From Coptis chinensis (Eukaryota; Streptophyta; Magnoliopsida; Ranunculales; Ranunculaceae), in assembly GCA_015680905.1 (NCBI GenBank), contig CM027381.1, forward strand, positions 1,670,001 through 1,734,000: 64,000 nucleotides of DNA, given 5' to 3'. Under the pieces are notes generated by a model. It ran no database searches. It was not told the DNA's origin and worked only from the letters and a program-made list of their open reading frames with translations. This document shows positions 23,462-34,002 of the stretch, piece after piece. A program made the translations under genes and the position numbers. The first letter of the stretch is position 1, and each line of letters starts with the position of its first letter.

Positions 23462-24491
23462 AAAATTAAATTAATTTCTACAATTTATCACCCTAGATAT
23501 ATGTCTTCATTCTTACAGAATTTTTAATAGACCGGAAGCCCAAGCCCTAAATGAATATTCTGCACGTGATTCACTTAAAACCCTCACGCGACATCACCGA
23601 TACTAGAAATTATTGTTTCTCACGTGTTTTAAAGGAGACGGTTGGAACTAGGGGTGACTTCGGATCGGATAAAGGGTTTTCAAAAAAAATTCCAATTTTT
23701 TTTCCGGATGACAATATCATTTTCAAATCTGATCCAATTATTTTTCGGATGACAATTTCTTTTCTGAATTCGGAAAGTTTAAATTGGAATTTTTTTGAAA
23801 ATTTCAGAATCGGCAAAATTCGGAAGTTAATGAGAAATTTGAATTATATAATCGGATTCTCTTTTAGGATAACTAATTTTTATCCAGTTAATACATTCAT
23901 TTAGCAATCATTTTGAAATGTATTAATTCATTAAACAACTTAGATATTTTAACACGTTCATTCAGCAAGTTGTTGTTGTTTTTTTTTAATGCATTAATTT
24001 AGTAAATAGAAAGATGGGAAAAAGAGAAACATGTACTAGAATGATAATATTGATTTCCTGAAGTTGTGAGAGAGACAATGTTCTACTTCTTTAGGGTTTT
24101 TATTTAGTTTGTAAACTATCCGTAGTTTTAATTTAGTGACTATGAAATAGACTATGTTAAAAAATTTAAATTAATTAGAGATCGGATCGGATCGGATTTT
24201 GATGTCGAGTGATCGAGTTATTGATACTTTGACAAATGTACGAGTCACTAAGCATGGCGAGTGTTCGTATGTTTGAAGTCGAGTTGGTGGAGTCGTTGTA
24301 CATGGATTGCATGCATATCACGTGCCTGCTTGATAGAATGTCCCTTACAAGAAATCTCATATGTTTTCGGCAATACAAATTCAAGCTAGATTACGTTGCT
24401 TTTTATGTGGTGGGGAAAAGGTAATTCAAGTTATCTCCGTGTCTTTCTACACGGTCAATCACTAGTTCATAAAATGAACCGGACCAAATAC
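23462..24491. other. Spacer between the two duplication copies
   Basis: AT-rich. 23640-23830 has imperfect inverted stretches (CGGATGACAAT repeated; GGGTGACTTCGGATCGG) that look like an old hAT-type MITE, but no duplication could be settled. A triple GATCGG lies at 24180-24195. Confidence 0.4.
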
Positions 24492-24869
24492 TAAGACCTG
24501 CTATCATGGGCTTATTACTTGTACAGGTTTTGCTAATTCATGCTACCAAACAGGGAGTTGGAGGGGGTAATACCGTTTTTTTTTCCAGCAGCCCGGTCCA
24601 CCCAGTTTGTCCTAGACCCAAAATTAAGACCCACTTCTGTCCTATGGGCCCGTTGTCAAATCTCAATTGATAAAAAAGCAAATGGGCCGACCTAAAATAG
24701 CCCAATTCATAACCGACTTCGACCTGACCACTTAAAACCAGGAGGACGAAATTAAGGGAGAGCGAAAAGTGGTAGCGAAAATAGAAGGTATGGTGACAAC
24801 GAGGGCTTCCAAACGAAAACTTAAGGAGTCAGAGGAAGCGGAGGTGGAAAAGCTAGAAAATAAAAGAAA
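24492..24869 (+). repeat. Segmental duplication copy B
   Basis: Partner of 23038-23425. This copy leads into the full gene. Its flank before TAA (24492-24494) differs from copy A, consistent with an insertion ending at copy A. Confidence 0.85.
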
Positions 24870-27192
24870 CAAATTCTTTGGTGACACAGAAACAAAAGAG
24901 GGAAAGATGGAAAAGGCTTCCAAGCGAAAGGGAGAGAGAACGCAAGAGAGTGGTATCAGAAAGAGAGATAAAAATGAAGAGAACGTGGAAAAAAAAGAAA
25001 AAAAACAACATAGAGAAAAAGGGAGAGAAGAGGGTCGAAGGAAAAGAAAATTGGACAAGGAAAAGGATACTGAGGAAACAAAGGAGATAAAACGTGTGTG
25101 GAAGATGTTAGAAAATAAAATAAAACTTTGTAAAGGTATGCGACTAGCCTTAATTATCTTGATAGTTAAGAATAACGTAGAATTTTTTTTGGAAGCAAAA
25201 TTTTAAATGTTTGTTTGTTTCTCGAGTCTTCCTTTGCCATCCTGTTTTTTAGACATTTTGCACTGGACACATTTAGGTTCATTATTAGTAAGCAAAGTCA
25301 CATTACGTTTGATTTCGTGGTTATACAAATCTCAAAATGTAATTTCACTTGTCAAATAAATCATGTACGTCTATACTCTGATGGTAAAAGCTTGTTCTTA
25401 ATTGTTTTATGTAATATCCCCGTGATATTAATTAAGGAAACAACGTTAATTGCTTACCTACTCTAATCCACCATAGGATATTCTATTAGGAAAATGAATC
25501 CATTCATACCAAGAGAGGGATAATGGTTTATGGGTTACAATAATCATTACATCGACTTGGGCAATTAAATCGCCGAAAGTACCCACTACTTGTTATTTAG
25601 CCGACCTGACTAACAATTTAATCCCCAATCACAGACGGTTTCAAAAACTCTCCCGAGTATTCGGCCGATTAGCCCCAATTAGCCAATTAATATGTGCCGA
25701 TTAGCCAACTAGCCGAGTAATATCACTATTTCACTGTTAAACATTGAACTTGACATTTCGCCAATTCGATCAACCCTCAATTATTTAAAGTTCTACACTT
25801 TAATCGTATTTATTTTACTTGATTGAGTGTTTTGATTGTTTATTGATTGATTGATTGGGTTCTTAATTGGCTCCATTATCTTGGTATTTCAATGTTAAAT
25901 ATATTTAACAAATATTTATAAAGAAATATAATGTTATGAAAAGTTGCCCGATTTATCCCTGATCGATTACACCTACTCACTCTTCAAATGAGTAGTGACC
26001 GAGTAGCAATTTAACTACACAAACTGACATTTAAGTATTTGTTTTATGGTTGCATGACTAAGGTGAAATCAGTTTATATGTATAGATGAAGTTGAAACGG
26101 TCGATTTATTTTATTTTATTTTATTGTTGTGTGTTTTTCTAAGTATATTGTTAAGATGAACACTTTGTTTGTTTTATGGTTGTTTATTACTTGATGCAAC
26201 TATGGTATTGAATTTTTATGCTAATGTAGAAACTTGTGTTTCAAGATAAAGTTCTTATTTCTAGGGTTATTTTTTTTTTACCAAACCATGCTGCTACATG
26301 ATAGTATGATTCTGTAACCACTATGTTCACTAATTATTCAAGTTGCATGGTTTTGAATCTAGCTTTCTTCTTGATGAACTTTTTTGGCCTTAGTTAAAAT
26401 TGTAAGGATATCAAGTTATGTTTTATGAGTGGTCTCATTGTTGTTCATGACCTTGTTTTTATAAATGTGTTTTATAACATGAGATTGTTTAGTTTTGATT
26501 GATATAGCAGAGGAAATCTGTAAATTTCTCTAACAATTTATTTTTTTCTTACATAATAGGGAAACAATTATCATTTTCAGAAACAAATATTTTATTATTT
26601 GATTTGGAGGTTCTAAGATTTAGAGTGCCTGAAATTGGATGTGATCCTGAATATATTTGGGAGTATGCTGGTGCGAAGTATCTTGTTAGACGTAATGAAA
26701 TTACACTTCGGTTTGTAAGACAAATGTTAATTAGGCCGCCTTTAGACGAAGTTCATCCGAGTAAATATCCAATAAAGAATGGTCATCCTACTAAAGAAGA
26801 TTGGAAAAATGCATCATTTTTTAAGGATGAGTGCGATAAGATTATTTATCAGGAAATCAACAATTCAATACTGGTTGGCTTCAACAGTTCTAGATGGGAT
26901 GATATTGCAATTAGAAAAGCATTTCAACATTATTATCTTGGTTCTCCTATTCCAATTGCTACTTTAGATCTGTACAGTTGGATTTCTCGACATTTGCGGG
27001 TGCCTTCCTGTAATAGCCTAAAGAATTTAGCATAACACTTTCATACAAAGAAACCAACTCATCGAAATCTAGGTGATGTGAAGTCGACAATGGAAGTGTT
27101 TAAGAAATTTTGTGTGGAAATGAAGTTCCATAATATAGAGTTGGAGTTGTTCAGAAATCTTAAAATATTTGAAGGTACAAATTTTTTTCAAT

Positions 27193-27258
<66 letters not shown>

Positions 27259-30200
27259 TATTTTGGAATCTTAATTTGCTTTCATAACGTTTGTTTTCCT
27301 TTCTTTTAACACGTAGGTTGGGGTAATAAAAAGAAAAAGAAGTCTAAAGGTACGTAACTTAATTTGTGAATTATATTTTATCACATTGCTTTGTCTTTTT
27401 TTCTTTTTCTTTTTCTTTTTCTTTCTTTGCTTACTTCTAAATTGTTTGTAATATAATTAAAGATCATGTTTTAACATATAGTTCTAATTTTGTGCGACAA
27501 AACTTTGCTGTTACATGATATTATGATACCATATTCTCTCTTTTGTCCTCTAATTATCAAGTTGGTTTGATAGCTACCTTCCTTCTTGCTGAACTTCTTT
27601 TGGTCCCAATCAAAACTTAAAACGGTAGAGATATTTAATTATGTTTATGAACTTTCTGATTGTGCATTATCATATTCTTTAATTGAGTTCTAATTTGACT
27701 CTATAGTTTCAACTGATATGCATAGTTTAGGATTTTGTTTTTTGCTACCAAGTAGTTGTGTAATTTCAGTACATCTGTTTTTTTGACATTGCTCGTTAAT
27801 ATCTATATTGAAAAGGAGAAGTTTAACTGGAGATTACAAATATTACACCTTAAGCAGATGAAGCGAGCACTATATTTGTTTGAGATATTTAGAATTCAAA
27901 GCTATCTGCTATTGTATTTTTTGTAATTAAAACTTGGAAGAGGATTTGTTTTATAATTGCTTACTATGGTATGTTGTGTTCTTGAAACTTGAAGAAGTTG
28001 ATTTGTTATGATTCTGGAATTCCATTACAGATGTCATAGTATAATAGAAGTCCAAGTCCTTTTTTTCTTAACAATCTTGTAGTATAATTGAAGTTGAAGT
28101 CCTTTTGTCTGTTAATTTTCTTATTTAGACAAAAAGAGGAGAAGTGCAAAGGAAGAAGCAAAGAAGATAGAGGAAGCAGAGACAGAGAAAAAGAACTTGA
28201 AATTGTTTATTGCGAAATTGCTAGAAGATTCTGTGGGACAAACAAATGTCCTTGGTTGTGCTTGGTCTGCTCTGGCTGGAGGTTCTTATGATCGTGGTAT
28301 GTTCATACATTCCTTCCCCCCTCCTCTTTCATCATATTATCTGCACTAGTTATTATTATTTGACCTGAACCTGCATAGATACTTATTCTTATTTAGACTG
28401 AACCTGTATAGACTCGAGTCTTTACATTTCTCAGTGTGTAGCAGTCCTTTTATTTATTGTTTTAAAGTCTCTTTCTTGAATGGAGCTCACAGGTTGATAA
28501 GGTTTACATGTGTCTTGACTAGATGTTTGGCTATCATATAGCAGCCGTGCACTAGTTCAAAATAATAGTGAATTTTTAAAACTTTATCTCCAAGTGTCTC
28601 AAGTCTGTATCAAAGTAAAAAAGTATGACATCATTGTGGAAGTGGTGGCCCTTTTTTCCGGAGTTTCCAAATTTTCCAAAAATTGATATGATATTTTCCC
28701 GATTTTAAATTTTGGAAGTAGTTTCCAGATTTAATTTTTTTGGAATAAACTTTGTTTTCCGAATTTCTATCGGGTAGGATACCGATAATAATTTTAATTT
28801 GAAGGTTGTTTTGTGTTTGGAATTGTTAACTTGTTTGGACTTTCTAGTGTTGTTCCCTGAAATGCTAGTCATATTATTGGATTGGGAATTGTTGGTAATT
28901 ATTCAGTTCAGGTGGTGATTAATATTGCTGTCTTACTTTCTAGCAATTGCGTAAATTTGTCTCCTTGGGTATTTCTGTAGGGTTAGAAATGGTTTGCCAG
29001 CTGCAAGCAATGTTATCATGGCTGTATGGAGCACTTAACAGGTTGCCATGGTGATATAGTGCACTTGCACTTCAGGCGCACAGTGTTATTATGGCAATGG
29101 GTTTTAGTATAATCAGTTGCCGTAATTAGGTTTGTTAGATAGCATAAGAGGATCTTTTGAGATTATTTAACCCAAATTTTGGGTTTTTTTAATGGTTTGT
29201 TGTAATCGGCCGAAGGTTTCGCCACCTCAATAGGAATTCTAAAATAACAATTAGAAGCAATCCTAATTCAACTACGAGTCACCTAAGATCTTTTAAGAGC
29301 ATTGAACCCGGTTACGATGGAAGAAACTTAAGACTTTGATTTAACTGTTTGAAGTTTAGACCACAACAATTTGCTTTCAATGCTAAAATTATTTTAAAGC
29401 TAAAGTGTGCCAAAGGGGGGCCATTGAGCTTTATGGCTCAGGTCATTTCTAGTACTCAACTAGGAATGATGGTAATAGATTGGGTTTTTTGCCTTTAAAT
29501 TCTAGTTATGTTTTTCTGTTGTTTTGTTAGTTCTCCATGCCTTTATGGCTCAGGTCATTTCTAGTAGTAATCAACTATGAATGATGGTTATAGAATGGGT
29601 TTTTTGACTTTAAGTTCTAGTTATGTTTTTCTTTTGTTTTGTTAGTTCTCCATGCTGAAATAGCGGGTTATATAGTGCTTGGCATTACAATGCTATTGCA
29701 TCGTTATCTCAATTCGCTACCTAGAAACCATAGGATATATTGTTTGATTGATGTACTGTGCTCCAGATGCTCGACTTAACATCGGTTTTCACTACATTGT
29801 AGTATGCTAGAAACCATAGGCTTTATTATTATTATTTATTATTTTTCTGTTAATTTATTTACCATTGTAAAATGTTTAAATTCAGAGAACAATGCACGAA
29901 CTGCGCGATACTCTTCGAACTCCTGTTCTATGTCATCAATTTCAGTGATTCTTTTTGTTTTGTAATTTTCTGTTAAGTACATTGTATACTGCCCTAACTT
30001 TACTTTTTGTATGTAGAATTCAAGGAAAGGATGAAACAAGCTATACGAAGTTTGTGCCTTGAAAATCCTGAATCTTATAGTTTCATAGCTAGTGATAATA
30101 TTATGGGAGAGTTACTTTGGCTTGCCGCGATATTCAGGCGTATTTTGTTGGTACAAAAATGGGATTCTGAGATTGTTGACCTGGTTCGTACAGCTGCTCA

Positions 30201-30480
30201 CAAGGCCACAGATCGACTTGTTTATGAGGTTAAGGAAATTAGCAAGATACTTGATTTGGCGAGCGGCATTCACAGTGAAACCTGGAATGATTCTTCTCAG
30301 GTCTGGAATGATGAATCTCGGGGCAAAGTCAAAGAGTTGATGAGGTACATAGATTGGTGGATGGTCAATTCTGGATCTTTGAAAGAGAGCCTAGACTCTT
30401 GGTTAAAAAATTCTGAGGGAGAAATCTTTGAATCTTGCAAGGTTGTTGTAATCTGTTTTTATGTTCATCTTATTCCCTAA
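24769..30480 (+). CDS. DEDDh 3'-5' exonuclease-like gene, multi-exon, with one in-frame stop
   Basis: Predicted exons: 24769-25135, 26560-27174, 27317-27349, 28129-28296 and 30017 onward, reading to TAA at 30478 or spliced after 30441. All GT-AG; the first four introns are phase 1 and the frame stays open through every junction, which supports the model. Numbering from Met at 24769 (24790 is an alternative supported by the duplicate exon): residues 20-120 Lys/Glu-rich; about 133-305 an exonuclease fold with FDLE (D137, E139), RWDD (D236/D237) and HRNLGD (H290, D295), so all DEDDh catalytic positions are present; then a Lys-rich linker and a helical C-terminus. Such enzymes trim DNA or RNA 3' ends; plant NEN proteins are the nearest type I can name. 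A TAA at 27033-27035 (codon 281) precedes H290 and would remove it, so this is a pseudogene, a variant or a sequence error. The C-terminal region is not recognised. Confidence 0.65.
27197..27254. repeat. (TA)n microsatellite in intron 2
   Basis: About 29 TA units, 23 bp downstream of exon 2 of the exonuclease-like gene. Confidence 0.95.
28650..28915. repeat. Dispersed repeat, copy in intron 4
   Basis: Aligns with 31353-31590. Shared blocks include GTTTCCAAATTTTCCA, GTGTTTGGAATT, AACTTGTTT and GGGAATTGT followed by GGTAAT. No ends were defined. It is rich in TTCC/GGAA inverted motifs, so it may be a hAT-type MITE remnant. Confidence 0.6.
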
Positions 30481-30808
30481 TAGCATCTGGTTGGTTTTGA
30501 GAAGCTTATATGTACAGTAAAAAGGATACTTGGTAGGTGTTTTGAGGTTTTGAATGGTATTTTGATGATTTGGGAGTCTTAGTTAATGGGCCCACTACCA
30601 ATTTTTGTCTCAAATGATGTCTTATATTGTGATGTGAATTCAATCGAAGTTCATTTTCAATGGATGATTTTTTTTGTTTTTTTTTCCTTCGATAGTCTGA
30701 TGGATGAAATTTGCGTCCCATTTCTTTACCAAAAATTATTAAAAATCCGTCCCATTGCGTCCCATTTCATTACCAGAAATTCAATGGGCGGTACTTGCAT
30801 TTAATAGT
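30481..30808. other. Non-coding DNA after the last recognised exon
   Basis: Contains a near-duplicated phrase (GTCCCATTTC and TTTACCAAAAATT / TTACCAGAAATT) at 30715-30780. No continuation of the exonuclease gene is visible here. Confidence 0.4.
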
Positions 30809-30818
30809 CTTGTGACCA

Positions 30819-31234
30819 AGGCCCAAAATTTCGATATCGTTTAATATATCGGTGTACCCAAAAAACGAGATATATCGGATATATCGGATATCTCGGTTTT
30901 TTTGGTGACCAGTCCAAAGTTTCTAAAATATCGGATATCTCACCGATATATCTCGGATATCTCGCCGATATATCTCGGATATATCGGATATTTAGGAAAT
31001 TTCAATATTAAATTATTAAAAATTGGTAAAAAAGTCAACCGATATATATCGATTATATCGGAAATATCGATTATATCGGCGATATAAACTTTCATATCGG
31101 AAATTCCGATATATCTCGGAAAAAAAGGGGTTTAATATTCGGTGGATATATCTCGGAAATATCGATCTCAGTGTACCAATTTACCGAGATATATCGGCGA
31201 GATATCGGATATCTCGGCGATATTTTGGGCCATG
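30819..31234. mobile_element. Mutator-type MITE built of self-complementary ATATCGG motifs
   Basis: A 416-bp element with a perfect 10-bp flanking duplication CTTGTGACCA (30809-30818 and 31235-31244), close to the 9 bp usual for Mutator-like elements. Ends are GGCCCAAAATTTCG and, inverted, GGCCCAAAATATCG. The interior is almost wholly GATATATCGG, GATATCTCGG and CGATATATC phrases in both orientations, so most of it can fold on itself. No protein. Confidence 0.8.
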
Positions 31235-31352
31235 CTTGTGACCATGGAAAGAACCAGACACCACATTTATTCTCCCAGCCATATGATCCACATAACCCAG
31301 TGTGGATCGTGGACAACAACAAAAACTACTGTATGTTGTTATTGTGGTATGG

Positions 31353-31590
31353 GTGCCACCGTTTTTTTTCAGTGTTTCCAAATTTTCCATAAACCGGACT
31401 GATATTTTTCCGATTTTGGATTTTCGAACTGGTTCCAAATTTGAATTCTGTGTTTCCCTTACAAAAGATGGGCAGGACGCGGAAGTAATTTTGAAAGTTG
31501 TTTCGTGTTTGGAATTACTAACTTGTTTCGACTTTCTTGTGGTCCTTGTGTGAAAAGTCATATTTGACTGGGAATTGTCGGTAATCTATA
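31353..31590. repeat. Dispersed repeat, second copy
   Basis: Partner of 28650-28915. This copy carries an extra segment (TACAAAAGATGGGCAGGACG) in the middle. Confidence 0.6.
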
Positions 31591-31613
31591 TCACCTCTTT
31601 CTCTAGGGGGAAT

Positions 31614-31695
31614 TAGCGATACCCCCCACATTTAAAGATCTCTTTTGCGATACCCCCCACATTTGAAGATCATTTGCGATACTCCCACATTTTCA
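31614..31695. repeat. Three tandem GCGATACCCCCCACATTT units
   Basis: Units at about 31616, 31647 and 31676, period near 30 bp, the last degraded (GCGATACTCCCACATTTT). Followed by TCTCTATATTAAAGCAGGCA, which resembles plant Helitron 5' termini. Confidence 0.7.
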
Positions 31696-32156
31696 CCTCT
31701 TTCTCTATATTAAAGCAGGCACACATCTAAGTGAAGAGCTTGCTACATGGATCTCACTATCTTACGTGGACCTCTCTATCTACAATTGTACTTTGACTTG
31801 ATTAGGAACTTCTATTTTAGAAATATAAATGATTTAGGTAATCAATTTTAAATAGATTAGGAAAGTAACTCCACATTTATTTATTTATTTATTGAAATGA
31901 TGCTAGGGTTGGGCAAACCCTACTTGTATGATGATTTGAGGAGTTGATCTGGAGGATGATGATTTGTCTGATGCAGAGCCAGAACTGTTTGGCGATATGT
32001 GCACCACTCCTCTTAGAGTGACTTTGCACAACACCCCAATTCAAACTAGGGCACAAAAGAAGACAAACACAAAATAACAAACAACAACACCAACAAAAAC
32101 AGGTAGGGGAAGACCCAAAGGGTAGGGAAAGAGGAGAGGACATTAAAAAGATTCTT
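31696..32156. other. LINE leader or flank
   Basis: AT-rich then A/C-rich plus-strand sequence before the LINE endonuclease start. Translation-like fragments are not recognisable; 32040-32140 may be the end of an upstream LINE ORF. Confidence 0.3.
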
Positions 32157-32555
32157 ATGTCAATGGTTAAATTATGTAGCTGGAATGTAAGGGGATTGAA
32201 TGACCCTAATAAAGCTAAAACCTTGAATAAGTATATTATGGATAACAAGTTAAGTTGTATGTGCTTCCTGGAAACAAAGGTTAGGATGGAGAAGTATCAG
32301 GAAATAGCAGGAAAAGTTTGCCCAACTTGGGCAATCATGCACAATTATGCTAGTGATGAGTATCGGAGAATTTGGATTACATGGGATCTGAATTTTCTAG
32401 ATGTTCAGAAAGAAGTTGAAGGAGGGCAGTTTATACATTGCAAAGCTACAAGTCTGCAGTATGGGTTTTTCTTCTCCTTCACTGTTGTTTATGCCAGCAA
32501 TAAAAGTCAAGAAAAGTTAATTTTGTAGGATGAGCTGGAAACCTTGAGTGCAGGT
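32157..32555 (+). pseudogene. L1-type LINE, endonuclease N-terminus
   Basis: The frame from 32163 reads VKLCSWNVRGLNDPNKAK, then CFLETKVR, the first two conserved blocks of the apurinic-type endonuclease (N in WNVRG, E in LETK) of plant L1 LINEs. It continues to SQEKLIL, TAG at 32526 where Trp is usual, and DELETLSAG, then is cut by the LTR at 32556. The rest of the LINE is not found beyond the LTR-derived block. Confidence 0.85.
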
Positions 32556-34002
32556 TGATACCCCGTAAATTGTTTCTTAATTATCTATAGATGAATATAA
32601 ACAACTAATGATCAACTACCTTATCAATATTCCTACTCTCAATTCATTATGCAATATAGAGAGTCAGGATTCATTCCACTCTTAATCTATCTAGACTTAA
32701 ACGAATTCAATTAATCAAATACAAAGAAACAATGGTGAGAACAATGAGAGTAGTGTTGTAATTTATTTAAACTAAAACTAATTATAAATTAAACTAATTT
32801 AACTAAGCAATTAAAAGGTGAATTTAATAAATTGGGAGAACATAGAGGAAGGATTAATCCATCTATGTGAAGATATGATTATTCTAACTAGTTTCTTATG
32901 TTTTAATATAAATCTTTATTAATCTACACAAGGTAAAACAACAAAAGCCACAATTTATTATTGATCATTAACCAATCCTAGCAATCTTTGTACTAAGATA
33001 TGATTAACATAAGAGAAATTCTCCTCCACAAATCTCTTTGTGGAGTTTTCTTTCTCTAGTTCAACTTCTATAATCTCTATCTCTAGACAACTATAGAACT
33101 TGAACTTGAAACACATAAGACAATAAGAAAACTAAAGAAGAACAATCATAACCCTCACATAGACTTCATAAAACTCCTCTAATGGAGTTTTTAGCCTAGT
33201 TTCATTGGGTTCATTAACAATAAACAATAATAATAAGACATAATTAAATTAAACTAAACTTGATTAAAATAACTTGAATTGAATTGAATTAACTAAAGCT
33301 TTTATTGAAAGGTTCTAATAGAGGCTATACACTAAATCTAAACTAAACTAATGGAAGGGGAGATCGCGAGAGAGAGAGAGAACCCAAATTTAAAACTAAA
33401 CTAAAGAGGGGAGTAGCCTTTTCTTGTTTTAGCCTTAACCCTCTTTATATAGGAGAGGGTTAGATTACAATTTCGTGCATGGGCATTTAGGCTAGGCTAT
33501 GGACCCATAAATCAAGTCCATAACCCAATTGGATAAATCTTAGACTTTTAATTATGGTCGTGTTACTGTAGCACACGTTTTCACCAACTTATACTACTCT
33601 GATCGAGTCAAGGTCTAGACCATTGGAAAGAGCTTTCTAAGCCGGTCATTTTGATATAAAATGGGCCTAATTCCAAGATCTGAGTCCAAAGATATGACTT
33701 TTTGAAGTTATATTGACTTTTCTCCAGCTCTCTAATCCGGCTTGACTTTCACTTAACAGTATTGACTTGTGCTTTTTAAGGGCTTTTTCTCCATTAAACT
33801 TGGGCTTTCTTCATAGAACTTCTCTAGTAATCATTTTAGCTCTTTTTAGGGCCTAATCAGTAACGAATTGACATTTATTCAACTCCGAAGCCTGAAATAC
33901 TCAAAAACACGTAATTAGTGATAAACCTATATTATTAATAATATAATTGGCTAAATAGAAATACTATTAAAGGGTTAAAACTATAGTTTTGGGCTCTTAT
34001 CA
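32556..34002 (-). repeat. 3' LTR of a gypsy element, reverse orientation
   Basis: 1447 bp. The plus strand starts TGATACCCCG and ends CTCTTATCA, so on the minus strand it runs TGATAAGAG...GGGGTATCA. A TATA box (TATATAAAG on the minus strand, at about 33448-33456) is present. It interrupts the LINE endonuclease. Adjacent polypurine tract and pre-LTR block on the right give the orientation. Confidence 0.75.

Noticed and set aside
24732..25058. 108-codon minus-strand frame rich in Phe/Ser/Leu
   Set aside because: It is the antisense shadow of the Lys/Glu-rich first exon of the exonuclease gene.
31690..31715. Helitron 5' end on the plus strand
   Set aside because: The motif resembles one, but the preceding base is T rather than A and no matching 3' end was found downstream.
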